NCBI GenBank assembly: GCA_019925095.2
Contig: CM034415.1
Span: forward strand, 4,373,001-4,437,000
From: Dendrolimus kikuchii
Taxonomy: Eukaryota > Arthropoda > Insecta > Lepidoptera > Lasiocampidae
DNA length: 64,000 nt
Direction: 5' to 3'
Of the stretch, positions 1 to 10,048 are shown piece by piece. Position 1 is the first letter of the stretch. Each line of letters begins with the position of its first letter. Under the pieces are notes generated by a model. That model was not told where the DNA came from and searched no databases. It was given only the letters and a program-made list of their open reading frames with translations. A program made the translations under genes and the position numbers.

Positions 1-660
1 CTAGTGGATGGGCGGAGTAGGTAGGTGGTGGTCTGGAGTCCTTGAAATATAAATTTTGGGTGAATATGATTTCATCGATTTTTTCACTAATATTATTGTG
101 ATGGGTGCTGAAAGGTCGCGATCAGTGACTAGAACAGTGATTTAAGTTAGGATATGTTATCTTCAGACTAAAACGCACGAGCCGAGCGAGAGAAGTGAGC
201 GTGTCGCGGCGGCGGCCGGCGAAAACCAGAACCGACTGTATCCAGTTACTATTTATTTTATATACACGGACAATTACGACGCCTTAATATCGCGTAAGAA
301 ACATTTGCTTTTTTTTTGTCAGTTTAGTGGACGACTAGCAAGATGCTTTTTTAATTTGTCAATAAATCGATATATTAATAACAACAATTTTGAAATAAAT
401 TGCAATACAAATACATTTCATTTAATATGGGTTAAAAATAAGTAAATGCGATTATGTAAAAAACCGTCTTTATTAACCGCCATTTTGAATATTTTTATGG
501 TTACTATTGTAGTGAATATGAATGCTCTCTGGTGTATTTTTTGACGACTTACGTTATTTTTTGGTTATTGTGGTTCTTTTGAGTAGATTACTGGCTTTCT
601 TTTGGACTTTGAAAGGATTGTTCAAGTTTAGACCTATGATATAAGTGCAGTATTAGTGAA
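1..660. other. Unassigned leading segment with a short CpG-rich patch
   Basis: I see no gene or recognised repeat here. The stretch is AT-rich except for about 175-235, which is CpG-rich (GCGGCGGCGGCCGGCG) in a purine-rich context. Such a patch could be a host 5' exon or promoter, but no open frame or convincing splice pair supports that. Its right end passes into the AT-rich 3' UTR of the LINE fragment that follows. Confidence 0.3.
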
Positions 661-1590
661 AACATAAGTGAGGTTATGTTTATAATTTAATTTAAAAATA
701 TAAGTACGTCGCTAATTATAAATAAACTAAATTATAAATAAATTAAACTATACAATAAAATAAACTAAAAATAAACTGTATATACAAACTAAAATTAAAG
801 TATAAAATCTAGTTCTAGACCGCTCTCAGACGGAAACGTGCCCAAAAGACTGGCCACATTGCCTCTCTGAATGGCAATGCTGATGCGCTGTGCGAGGTAT
901 AAACCAGTCTTTTGGTCACGTGAGACATCCACCAGACGTTTGACTATGTCCCGATAAAGCTTGTGCGCCTCAGGCCCCCATGGTCCCAGGGTCTCGACCC
1001 CAAAAGCCGCAAATATGTAGCCATTTCCGATGGCTGAGTATTTGCGGCGTTTTAGGGCCTCCTGTTGTGCAGCAGCTGTACCGGCAGACATGCTAGTAGC
1101 TGGAAGATGGGACGCTGCCAAAGTATCGACGCAAGACGCGTCCCATACTAAGGGGCGACCCATCTTCCAGGGCACCAATGACATACCATCGGGTCTCCTG
1201 CCATCGTCGCGGCACAGGCCGTTCGGTTCTAGGACGGCAGGTACCCCGGCGGTGACAAGAGCCCGACGGATTATGTCATTAAGTGTTGCATGACGTGAAA
1301 TTCTGCCGGCACTCCTGCTACACGATAACCCATGGTGACCGAGGCGCTCGACCTTATCTCCGCACTGACAGCGGTGTGGAACAACACAGGCCGCCCCTAG
1401 GCGAATGCAAGCACTTATTCTAAACGCGTTATCGTCTAGAAAAGTGCCCAAATTCGCCGAGGGGAGTGCCTGCAGCCACAAGCCAGACTCCCAACGCGAG
1501 ACAGCTAGGAGACGAGCACGCTCCGTCTCATGGGCACACGTATCCAAAAGATTTTTATGCACCAATGAGCAAAGCGGGCCGTCCCATAGC
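661..1590 (-). mobile_element. 3' end of an RLE-encoding (R2-superclade) non-LTR retrotransposon
   Basis: About 265 uninterrupted codons (roughly 795-1590) encode the C-terminal part of a LINE polyprotein, followed by an AT-rich 3' UTR down to about 661. The protein carries a CX1CX8HX4C zinc knuckle (CQCGDKVERLGHHGLSC) and then RPDG, 15 residues, D, which fits the PD...D core of the restriction-like endonuclease of R2/R4/Dong-type elements. The reverse transcriptase is absent: the copy is cut at 1590, where the poly(T) of a SINE-A copy begins. The frame reads through before that boundary, so the protein originally continued. The clade within the R2 group is not settled. Three other 3' ends of this type lie at 7437, 21135 and 29935. 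Confidence 0.75.
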
Positions 1591-1720
1591 TTTTTTTTTT
1601 TTTTTTTTTTTATTGCAGGAGATCAGCAGACCGGCAAATGGCCCACTTGATGGAAAGCGGTTACCATCGCCTATGGACATTTGCAACACCAAAGGTGCTA
1701 CAAATGCGCTGCTGCTCTCT
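1591..1720 (-). mobile_element. SINE-A copy, 5'-truncated
   Basis: On the plus strand this is a poly(T) run, then 'tattgcaggagatcagcag' and the family body up to 'gctgctgctctct'. In sense orientation (minus strand) it is the 3' 130 bp of a roughly 315-bp retroposon ending in poly(A). At least ten other clear copies lie in the window. It abuts the RLE-LINE fragment without a clear target-site duplication. Confidence 0.8.
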
Positions 1721-1859
1721 TTAAATTTAAATTCTCTTTAAATTTATTTAGTACTTTAAATTTATGGGTAAATTTTGATATGGGCAGACCACAGACCAGG
1801 CATTTCATTATGTTACGTTTATGTTTATTAAAATTAATAATTTCAATATCTCTGGACAT

Positions 1860-2305
1860 GGCATAGGGAGATGGGATAGAGGAATGGAATAATAGTGATT
1901 GAATGAAGTGAATGGGATAGGAGAATGAGATTAGGAGGTGGGATAGGGGAATGGAATAAAGGAATGGGATAGAGACTGAGGATAGGGGAATGGAATAGGG
2001 AGATGGAATAGGGGAATGGAGTAATAGGGATAGAATGAAGTGGATGGGATAGAAGAATGAGATTAGGAGGTGGGATAGGGGAATGGAATAAAGGAATGGG
2101 ATAGAGACTGAGGATAGGGGAATGGAATAGGGAGATGGAATAGGGGAATGGACTAATAGGGATGGAATGAAGTGTATGGGAGAGGGAAATGAGATTGGGA
2201 GATGGGATAGGGGAATGTAATAGGGAGATAGGATAGGTTAATGGAGTAATAGGGATGGAATGAAGTGTATGGGATAGGGAAATGAGATTGGGAGATGGGA
2301 TAGGA
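1860..2305. repeat. Minisatellite, 132-bp unit, about 3.3 copies
   Basis: Unit starts near 1881, 2013 and 2145 give a constant 132-bp period; a shortened fourth unit starts near 2238. Each unit is built from shorter variants of 'gggataggggaatggaata', so there is an inner period of about 20 bp. The plus strand is almost pure purine with T and nearly lacks C. The first two full units are nearly identical. It merges on the right with the family-F repeat. Confidence 0.85.
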
Positions 2306-2470
2306 TAGGAGGGAAGTGGTCTACTGGAACTATCACTAACACTGCGAAAAGCAATTAGCTCAAGACTATTTCACAGCGATATCCTGTGAGAGGGTTGTAT
2401 CATACGAACGAGCTTTAAACGAGATGAATTTCAGCAGGGCTCTACCGTGTCCGTCCTATAACATCGCAGG
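2306..2470. repeat. Family-F dispersed repeat, copy 1
   Basis: The segment 'ctactggaactatcactaac ... gcgatatcctgtgagag ... ctctaccgtgtc' recurs with divergence at 6150-6310 and more weakly at 9600-9702. In each case G/A-rich 'gggaatgggata' sequence lies just to the left. The purine minisatellite therefore appears to be an expanded part of this repeat. Its class is unknown and I see no terminal repeats or coding. Confidence 0.5.
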
Positions 2471-2857
2471 GTAACAAATAACAGTATTGTAGGAGCCGTT
2501 TGTACATACGCGTGGCGCTGGTCTCCATTGTGATGGGGCGACGACAAAAACGACCTTTCCGTTCCGATAAACAAGAAAATAGTTATCTTTAACACGCACG
2601 TGAATGGAGACACCTTCGGCTCTAGGGTTGCCACAATTTTATTAAATTTATTGATGCACGAAATAAATTACGATCAAAGAAATTATGAATTTCAATTAAT
2701 GACATAACAATCTGGATTGTAATTTATTTTATAATTTATGTACCAAAACAACAAAGAAACAATGTACAATTGACCGATTTATACATATTATTGGAAACCT
2801 CTAGGGTTTATATTAGTACTATGGTTAACAGAGTGTTGCATTTAATAATTTGGAATT

Positions 2858-3360
2858 ACATACATACATACATACATAACTTCACGCCAGTTCCCTTGCG
2901 GGGTAGGCACGAACAACAGAGTGCCATTTAGGCTTATTCTTACACACCTCACTTGCCTCTTTGACATTCATAACTCTTGTCATGCAAGCTCGTCTGTTCT
3001 TAAGGCTCCTGACATCACCCTCCGCTAGTACACGATCAATTTGATCATGGAAGGTGTGTCGTGGCCTTCCACGACTTCTGCATCCATCCACTTTTGCATT
3101 GTATATCTGTTTAGTCATTCTTTCATCATGCATTCTTTCCACATGCCCGAACCACCGGAGCATTCCTTTCCTTACCTTCACCCCGACACTCTCTTTCAGA
3201 CCAACTCTCTTTCTTACTTCGGTATTACGAACGCGGTCCGCGAGCGTCACTCCGCAGATTTTGCGCAGTGCTCGCATCTCGACCGCGTTTACTCTACTTT
3301 CATGCTCTTTCTTCCATACCCAACTCTCGCTTCCATACGTGAGCGTAGGTACCAGCACCG
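2858..3360 (-). mobile_element. RTE-type LINE 3' end, 5'-truncated, with 12-bp target-site duplication
   Basis: The minus strand encodes the C-terminus of a non-LTR polymerase: 'LTYGSESWVWKKEHESR', 'ALRKICGVTLADR', 'LRWFGHVERM', 'GRSRGRP'-like basic stretch, and a final 'AYPARELA' before the stop at 2882. A (TATG)n tail follows (CATA on the plus strand). The perfect duplication TAATTTGGAATT at 2846-2857 and 3361-3372 brackets the insert, so this is a genuine target-primed insertion truncated at its 5' end, not a gene. No reverse-transcriptase motifs remain. Confidence 0.9.
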
Positions 3361-3627
3361 TAATTTGGAATTTCGATAATATAAAATACACTTTTAGCTT
3401 AAGTTTAATGATTTTAGGCGTAATACTGTTCCTAAAACCAAGAGATAAATAATGTAGTAGGTGCGGGATTAAATAAGTAGTATTGCGTTTGCTGTATGTG
3501 TTGTTAGCTCGACTAGAGACGAACCGATTTTGAAATTTCAAAACCTCAAAATTTCGAAATTCAAAACAGATGCATACAGAAAAAGCGTAAAAGTTAACAG
3601 ATGCAAACCCTCATGTTTATATATATA

Positions 3628-4260
3628 CAGTCTAAACTCTATATAACGACACTGAACAGACTGTAAAATTTACGGCGGTATAGAGAGTTGTCGTTAAATG
3701 GAGAGAGTCTATAAGTGACGGTATCCACTTGCAAGTAGTTGAGCCGTCTGACTGATCGCAGAGTATATGTCTAATAAAAATATAGTTGGATATTATCCAT
3801 GTATATGTATGTTCATTTTATGTATATACAGTGTAGACACTATATAACGACAGTGAAGTGACAGTGGATTTTATGGCGTTATAGGGAGTTGTCGTTAAAT
3901 GGAGAGAAGTCTGTTATTTTTGTCTGACGTCTTCTGCTGCGCCAGTAATGTTGTTGTATTTTTTTACTTATTTTATTCATATCTTGCGATATTGATAACA
4001 ACCTTGAGTTGTGTTCCGGCATTAGTGACCAGGTTCCAGTTTCCCTTAAGAGAGCAGCAGCGCATTTGTAGCAAATTTGCTGTTGCAAATGTCCATAGGC
4101 GATGGTAACCGCTTTCCATCAAGTGGGCCGTTTGCCTGTCTGCTGATCTCCTACAATAAAAAAAAATAAACAATTGAGGCATATTGGTGATAAAGGAAGT
4201 ACTTAGAAATTTCGGAATTTCTTAGAAGTTTCGGTATGCATCATCATGCCATTCTCACAA
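3628..4260. mobile_element. Tigger/pogo-like DNA element, doubled terminus, interrupted by SINE-A
   Basis: The terminal motif CAGTSTARACWCTATATAAC occurs twice, at 3628 and 3829, each preceded by TA, followed by 'gagttgtcgttaaatggag' and then 'attcatatcttgcgatattg'. The same layout recurs at 7845 and 21927. The segment 3700-3828 also recurs before the copy at 21927, so the doubled terminus belongs to the family and is not a local accident. There is no transposase frame. A SINE-A copy splits the element at 3995-4170. Confidence 0.65.
3995..4170 (+). mobile_element. SINE-A copy inside the Tigger-like element
   Basis: This is a sense-orientation copy, beginning at 'taacaaccttgag' and ending 'gatctcctacaataaaaaaaaa'. 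The host element is interrupted at 'gcgatattga' and resumes with 'attgaggcat' after the poly(A), giving a short ATTGA duplication. The 5' half is missing. Confidence 0.8.
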
Positions 4261-4966
4261 TAAAATGAAAGTAAGAGATGATTATTATAACTCTATTTGC
4301 TGAACTGCACCTATTTGGTACCATCGCGAGACATATAGTTTGTTACGAATTTAGTGTTTATTTTTTTTTCTAAAATGACTCTCAAGATATTGTTACCAAA
4401 TAAATTTTATTTATTTCTTTCTTTCTTATTCAGGTCAGAGACTTTACTTATCGTGGAAGCAAAAGTATAAAAAAGCAACAATATAATAGTATACGCTTTA
4501 TTGTACTCCAGCATAATAAAAAAACATATTTATGATCTTAAATAATGTAATATAATGGAAAGCCTTATTGCTTAAAGCAATTTTTTCCAGGCAACCTTTG
4601 GATGGGGAAGATCTCATTTAGAAGAGTGGGTTAGCGTGCTGAAACGTTGAAATAAAAATCAAATAAAAAGCCGAGCTTAAAACCATTAAAACGTAAATTT
4701 AATAATTACAATTTTCCTACCAGTATATCGTAATGTGGTATAAAATTAAGTTTTTTAATAAAGAGGCAACCCTACAGACCCTTAGGCGACATTCATAATT
4801 TATGTATTGTCAGCGTGCGTATTTAGCGCAGATTCGCATTATTCACACATTATAAATCGCGCGAACACACCGATAAAGGAGCGCGACCCTAATAAGATGG
4901 CCGCCGGCTGTCACTTTGACAGCGGTTTAGGCGGGAAACCGGGATACGTGTATGCATGAAATATAG
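4261..4966. other. Intergenic; small family-E and family-G scraps; CpG patch
   Basis: No gene is seen. About 4300-4330 is a family-G scrap ('ctgaactgcacctatttgg'). About 4625-4720 resembles family E ('gaaacgttgaaataaaaatc ... ccattaaaacg'). The stretch 4800-4935 is less AT-rich, with 'aagatggccgccggctgtca' and a small inverted repeat 'ctgtc-actttga-cagcg'; it could be regulatory but nothing decides that. Confidence 0.35.
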
Positions 4967-5392
4967 AGAGTTTTTGGCGGGATTTGAAAGGAGACGTTGT
5001 ACCGTGCAGTTTTATTTTCTAAAAATGTGTAAAATTCCTCTAAAACGAACAACAGTTGTAGGATAGTAATTAATTTTTGAGTAGTAATTATGTGTTTTTG
5101 TGAAAAATGTGAACTGTTTAGTCAAGAAGCAAGTGAGGTGTGTAAGAATGGGCCTAAATGGCGCTCTGTTGTTCGTGCCTACCCCGCAAGGGAACTGGCG
5201 TGAAGTTATGTATGTATGTATGTATGTTTAGTCAAATGTAGCCTTTCGATTTTTCACAAGAACTCCGTTAAATGGCGTTAGTTGAAGACACATAATTCAG
5301 CTGAGCAATACGAAGACTTGTACATCAGAATTAGCTTTATGGACTAAGATTCCCTTGCCTGTCGTTATTTGTGGCATATATACTACTACTAC
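4967..5392 (+). mobile_element. SINE-C copy, tail type 2, interrupted by an RTE end
   Basis: The head is 'gagtttttggcgggatttga ... gtgcagttttattttctaaa'. The body continues after the RTE insertion as 'gtagcctttcgatttttcac' and ends in the type-2 tail with (ACT)n at about 5380-5392. No coding capacity. The split by a dated insertion shows SINE-C was present before the RTE fragment arrived. Confidence 0.8.
5126..5224 (+). mobile_element. RTE-type LINE 3' end, 99 bp, with 11-bp target-site duplication
   Basis: Only the last 25 or so codons and the (ATGT)n tail of the RTE family are present. The duplication TGTTTAGTCAA lies at 5115-5125 and 5225-5235, and removing the insert restores a continuous SINE-C. 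This is one of the shortest 5'-truncated copies in the window. Confidence 0.9.
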
Positions 5393-5565
5393 GTACTGCA
5401 TGAAACATATATTTCGTATTTTAGCAGCAAATTGAACGGTGATATTTTGTGCAGTGCAGTTCTATATAAAAAATGAATATAAATACAAGTATACAAAATA
5501 TATGATATTTTGTTGTTTAACATGAACAATATTATTGAATACATTGGCGTAAAAACATGTTTTAT

Positions 5566-5666
5566 TTATTTATTGTGGGAGCACAGCAGACAGGCTGACG
5601 GCCCACCTGATGGAAAGCGATTACTACCTGACCGCAGGAAATTGTATTCTTTTTCTGCACAGATAG
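5566..5666 (-). mobile_element. SINE-A remnant with internal deletion
   Basis: The 3' part ('attgtgggagcacagcagac ... gatggaaagcgattac') is joined directly to the 5' part ('gaccgcaggaaattgtattc'), so about 200 bp of the middle is lost. It sits immediately left of the long microsatellite. Confidence 0.65.
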
Positions 5667-5694
5667 ATTGGAGGAAGAAAGAAAAGCACCATAT

Positions 5695-5927
<233 letters not shown>

Positions 5928-5934
5928 AATAACA

Positions 5935-6060
5935 GTGCAAGATCTGTCCGTCCAAAAGTGCAGTTGAAAATCAGCGTCAGGCACCTATTGCCTAGCACAT
6001 GCTGAAATGCACCTATTTGGTGCCATTGCGAGCCTTTTTTTTAATATATATCACCGTAAA
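5935..6060. repeat. Family-G dispersed repeat, copy 1
   Basis: 'gcagttgaaaatcagcgtca ... cacatgctgaaatgcaccta' recurs at 54875-54985 and, more diverged, at 35470-35580. The two ends are partly complementary (GTGCAGTT.. / ..ATGCACC), suggesting a foldable unit. The class is not identified. Confidence 0.5.
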
Positions 6061-6119
6061 ATTCATCGCCATGTGTGTTGCTATGTGAAGACCAAATAAA
6101 CATTTTTTGCTTTCTTTCT

Positions 6120-6310
6120 GAAAATGGAGAGGGGAGATTGAACAGGGGAAAGGGCAAGTGGGCCATTGGAACTCTCACTCATAGCACGCAACACGATTAG
6201 CCAAAGCTAACCGTTTTACGCCGATATTCTGTAAGAGCTTAGTATCACACCGAACGAGCCCGCCCTAAGAGCTCTAATCAACTATTCCAGTATGTCTCTA
6301 CCACGTCAGT
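6120..6310. repeat. Family-F dispersed repeat, copy 2
   Basis: This is the diverged counterpart of 2306-2470: G/A-rich lead-in, 'attggaactctcactcatag', 'gccgatattctgtaagag' and 'gtctctaccacgtc'. The stretch 6311-6740 to its right is AT-rich, with nothing recognised in it. Confidence 0.5.
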
Positions 6311-6744
6311 TTTTTTTAAAAACTTGTTATATTATACTTCCCAAAGTTCAAAATTGAATTCCATAGACCTTATACAAAAACGATACACTCAATTTAAACT
6401 CGACTCTAATAAAGCCATAGATGTCCTTTAACGTTTTTTTCTGACATTAAAAAAATGTTTTATGATACGAACTCCTCAATAACGTGACTATCATTCGGTC
6501 CGATCTACGATTTTGACCATAGACAAGCGATAAGGATGTACAGGATACTTACTACCTTTGCCTTTTAGAAAAAAAAATACCATCCTTTTAAAAAGTCGTG
6601 AGCCATAAACACCTAGTTAATAATAGAATGAGAATGTTATATTCTTTAATGGAATTCAAAAAAAAATTACTCAAAGAAATATAAAACAGTACGCATGTAA
6701 TAGAACATTAAAAATTATAAATTAGTACAATGAAGGAAACTTAA

Positions 6745-6747
6745 TTT

Positions 6748-6778
<31 letters not shown>

Positions 6779-7110
6779 ACTTTATTGCACACCAAAATAT
6801 ACAATTACAAAAACAGACCATATTTAAAATATTTTCTAGGCAATTACAGTAGGCGGCCTCATCGCTCAAAGCGATAGAAATTTGAATCAGGCGATGTAGG
6901 TGGTGCAGGAAAAAGACAATAGATACATAAATACTATCTTGTATATGTATATTACTTATGTGTATATTTGTATATATAGTATACTTATATACGGGTTGTA
7001 TGGAAGAGATCGCTTTTTAGCGATAAGACCGCCCTTTGTACCCAATTAGACTAATACTAGTTCGTAAGTTTTTCTGTAATAGTGTACAATAAAGTGTTAT
7101 CTATCTATAC
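6745..7110. mobile_element. Two CR1-type LINE 3' ends in inverted arrangement
   Basis: 6770-6900 is a minus-strand CR1-type terminus ('aacactttattgcacacc ... ggcggcctcatcgctcaaag'), with a (GA)n run at its outer edge. 6985-7110 is a plus-strand terminus ('gagatcgctttttagcgataagaccgcc ... gtgtacaataaagtgttatc', quoted in parts) with a (TATC)n tail. Their subfamily-specific bases differ, so this is not one element folded back. No coding remains. Confidence 0.75.
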
Positions 7111-7436
7111 TCAAACTAATTTAAGAAATAAATATACAAATACATACATATATATAATAATATATTTCAAAACACTAAGTTATTATAATAATGTATTAGC
7201 ATGATTATTTTGTGTTAATCAGACATAGCTATTTGTGGACAAAGTGTTTTCTGAGTAAATTTCCAAATGTTATTAGGAAATTATTAGGAAAAATTATTAG
7301 GAAGCCACTTGAGTCTTTTTCTATATTCGAAAACATGGTCATATTTTCGCAAGCCAAATAAATATGAACCTGTTGTATATATATATATATTGTATTCTGC
7401 CTATAATCCCTCATAACTGTAAGTAGAATACTGAGC

Positions 7437-7540
7437 CTAGATCATCGAAGGTAATGGGTAAGGTTTCCAGAAGGCTGGCTACGATACCTCGCTGGAACGC
7501 CATACTGACCCAATGACTGAGGTAGAAACCAGATAAGTAA
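7437..7540 (-). pseudogene. Diverged C-terminal remnant of an RLE-type LINE
   Basis: The minus strand reads 'SGFYLSHWVSMAFQRG' then 'VASLLETLP', which aligns with the last about 35 residues of the LINE fragment at 795-1590 ('TGLYLAQRISIAIQRG', 'VASLLGTFP'). Only this short piece is left and it is clearly older than the copies at 795 and 29935. The identification rests on that alignment by eye. Confidence 0.55.
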
Positions 7541-7844
7541 ATCAAATTAAATCATTGGCTTCTAACACTTGCTTATAATGCAAGGTGGGGAAGTCCGTCA
7601 GTGGGGTAAGTTCGTATATCTGTCGTTATTTTTCTGTTTTAAACGGAATTTAATGTAAACTCCAATTTAAACATAAACGGTGTCTTAGCTTTACTGACCG
7701 ATTTGTTGCAACTAAATGTTGCAGATCCGCTATTTGATAGAATTTTGTTCGTAAACTAGCCAGGAAATAAAACAGCTTTAATTATGGAATATCTTGTATT
7801 TATATTTCAATAATTACCTACAGAGATTTACGGATTATCAAATA
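7541..7844. other. AT-rich spacer with a short dispersed repeat
   Basis: No gene is seen. 'gatagaattttgttcgtaaa' and 'tagccagga' near 7737-7770 recur around 13470-13502, so part of this spacer is an unclassified repeat. The right edge is the TA target of the Tigger-like element. Confidence 0.35.
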
Positions 7845-8556
7845 CAGTGTAAACTCTATATAACGACATCGAAGGGGCTGTGCATTTTATGACGTTATAG
7901 AGAGTTGTCGTTAAATGGAGAGAAGTCTATTATTTTTGTCTGACGTCTTTTTTTATATTTTTTTTATTGCAGGAGTTGAGCAGACATGCAGACGGCCCAC
8001 TTGATGGAAAGCGGTTACCATCGCCTATAGACATTTGCAAAACCAAAGGTGCTACAAATGCGCTGCTGCTCTCTTAAGGGAGACTGGAATCTGGTCACTA
8101 ATGCCGAAACACTACTCTAGGTTGTTATGGCGACATACTTTAGACCAGGCGCGGTAGCCATCCAGTCGAGCAAATGGCCTACCACCTTTTGCTGCACCAG
8201 TAATTTTGTTGTGTATTTTAATTATTTTATTCATATGTTGCGATATTGAGGCATCTTGATGATAAAGGAAGTACTTAGAAATTTCGGTGTGCATGATGCC
8301 GACAGTCGTTTTTATTACGGGCTAGGATAATAAAGCGATAAAATAACATACACAACTACACAGTTTTTACTAATTTTAGCAACTTACAAGGTACTTTTTA
8401 TTACTTGATTGTTGTCGTTATTAAAAGTGGATGTAATGCTATATAGAGTACATTATTTTATGGAAGACAAGCTAAACCAACTAAAACCAAGAAGCGATTT
8501 GGACGCTTAAGGGAGTTTATCGTTAAATTGAGTGACATTACATGGAGTTTACACTG
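7845..8556. mobile_element. Tigger/pogo-like non-autonomous DNA element with TA target duplication
   Basis: Both ends are visible: CAGTGTAAACTCTATATAAC at 7845 and, inverted, a matching end finishing 'gagtttacactg' at 8556. The flanking dinucleotides are TA on each side. There is no transposase frame, so it depended on another element. SINE-A is nested at 7950-8187; without it the element is about 470 bp. CAGT-type ends with a TA target are typical of the pogo/Tigger branch of Tc1/mariner. Confidence 0.75.
7950..8187 (-). mobile_element. SINE-A copy nested in the Tigger-like element
   Basis: Poly(T), then the body to 'ggcctaccacc'; the 5' 75 bp are missing. Comparison with the uninterrupted Tigger-like copy near 22020 ('gtcttttgttgcaccagtaa') shows the insertion point lies inside that T-rich tract. 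Confidence 0.8.
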
Positions 8557-9350
8557 TATTTACTCTGGCTGGTAAGTACGGCGATTGCATCGCGGCGATT
8601 CTGGGAGTTTTCTGACGCAGAGTCTATTAGTTATGCAGAAAAATGATTGTGACGTCGTATATAGACAGACGGACGAGCATTAAGACAACAGAAAAAAATT
8701 ACTCGTCACATTTCCGCCAAAAAACCAAGCAAGAGTATTAAATAGTTTTTCTCGTCACTACTCTACACATTTTTTTAATTTATTCGTTTTAATATCGCGT
8801 ATGTCCAGGCAAAGGCACAAACAAACAGACAGCCGTCGGTACAACCCATCCCGCTTTTATTTACGACACACAATTAGGAGGTATGCTGGTATCTATCTGA
8901 TTTTTTATTTACTGCGTCTAGGAACAGGAATGGTGTGGAGTAGTTACTACCAAAAAGCGAGTTAACATTTTTTTTACTTATATACTTTGACGAGTGAATT
9001 CTAGTCTCATGCTAAACACACTGTAATCATCGCTATTCTTGTTGCACTTTCATACACACATACATGAGCACACAAACTATTACACCTTAAAATAAGTATG
9101 TTTATGTTGTTTTTTTAGCCATAGAGTGGAGCAATCGTGGCATATAATACAGATCTGCACAGATTTACAATAGGCAGCAGTCTCGCACAACGGGTATTTA
9201 TTATTTGTAAGTTTCTGTGTGGGAGAATAAATACAGTTTCTATACTCATAAATAAAAGTATAGACGGAAACGACGGTACGTTAACTTATTTTTCAACAAC
9301 GTCAAAAAATACATTTACGAAGTCATGTGGTGTGAAATGGGTACTTAAAT
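8557..9350. other. AT-rich intergenic, nothing recognised
   Basis: I see no coding exon, repeat boundary or RNA gene. Short open frames here, such as the 71-codon one at 9137, have no recognisable motif and lie next to a dispersed repeat. Confidence 0.3.
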
Positions 9351-9351
9351 G

Positions 9352-9510
9352 AAAAAAATAAAGTGTTCCGTGATCACGGTTACTGAAAAGTGGCCGAAAC
9401 ATCGGAATAACAAAAATCAAATAAATTACCGCGCTTAAAACCGTTAAAATGTAGTTTTATTATGTATACAAGTCGCGAAAACTTAAGAAAATATTATGAA
9501 AAAAATATAT
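9352..9510 (+). mobile_element. Family-E repeat (possible Penelope-like element end), copy 1
   Basis: 'ccgtgatcacgg' palindrome, 'tactgaaaagtggccgaaac' and 'ttaccgcgcttaaaaccgtt' recur at 49800-50050 and, inverted, at 57845-58100. The spacing CTGA..A-stem-GAAAC resembles the hammerhead core found in Penelope-like element ends, but the match is imperfect (see findings). There is no protein coding. Confidence 0.45.
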
Positions 9511-9589
9511 AAGAATGGCCAATTTAACGATGGTTACCGTTGTCAGTAGATGTTTGCATCATTAGGGGCGAAGCCAACTTGTTGCCACC

Positions 9590-9702
9590 CTTTAGGATGG
9601 GTTAGAGGGAGCGAACAGGAGGAAAGAGGTAGAAGGGATGAGATAGAAGAATGAAATAGGGAAGATAGTGCCAGGAGAACTTTCAGTCATCACACGTACA
9701 AA
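9590..9702. repeat. Family-F remnant
   Basis: 'gaagggatgagatagaagaa' followed by 'gtgccaggagaactttcagt' is a weak match to the lead-in and start of family F at 2290 and 6130. Confidence 0.35.
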
Positions 9703-10048
9703 TAGGGTTCCCAACCCTACTATAATATATAGTATCTTAATATATTTTAGTCAATTGTGCATTACATTATAGAAAAATAATATAGTACAAAATGTGCTAT
9801 ATTTTCATCGCTAATTCAATTGCGCTTGTTTGTTAAGATTCTTATAATTATTTTAAAAATAATAGAACTTTGCTAGCTAAAGGAAAAAATAATAAATACA
9901 CATCAAAAAGCCAATAATGAAATATAAAATAAGTAATGAAAAATAAATGTGTACTATTTTTGCCCTAACTTTCCCAATAATATTATATTGTTACGGATAA
10001 ATAACTAAAATACTATATATTCTTCAAAAAAAAGGTGGCAATCCTACA
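9703..10048. mobile_element. MITE family H, copy 1 (TIR GGGTTGCCA-type, TA target)
   Basis: It starts 'TA-GGGTTCCCAACC' and ends 'GGTGGCAATCC-TA', which are imperfect inverted repeats flanked by TA. The interior ('gctatattttcatcgctaat', 'aaataaatgtgtact') is shared with 16895-17814. Length is about 345 bp, AT-rich, non-coding. It is a MITE by structure. Confidence 0.65.

Noticed and set aside
3041..3452. Plus-strand frames in RTE copies (also 11025, 43255, 60877)
   Set aside because: They recur only because the RTE antisense strand happens to be open; the minus-strand reading carries the conserved LINE protein.
2622..4778. A large DNA transposon with TAGGGTTGCCAC ends enclosing the RTE and Tigger-like elements
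   Set aside because: Only about 11 bases match inversely and the interior is unrelated to other family-H copies; two independent scraps are as likely.
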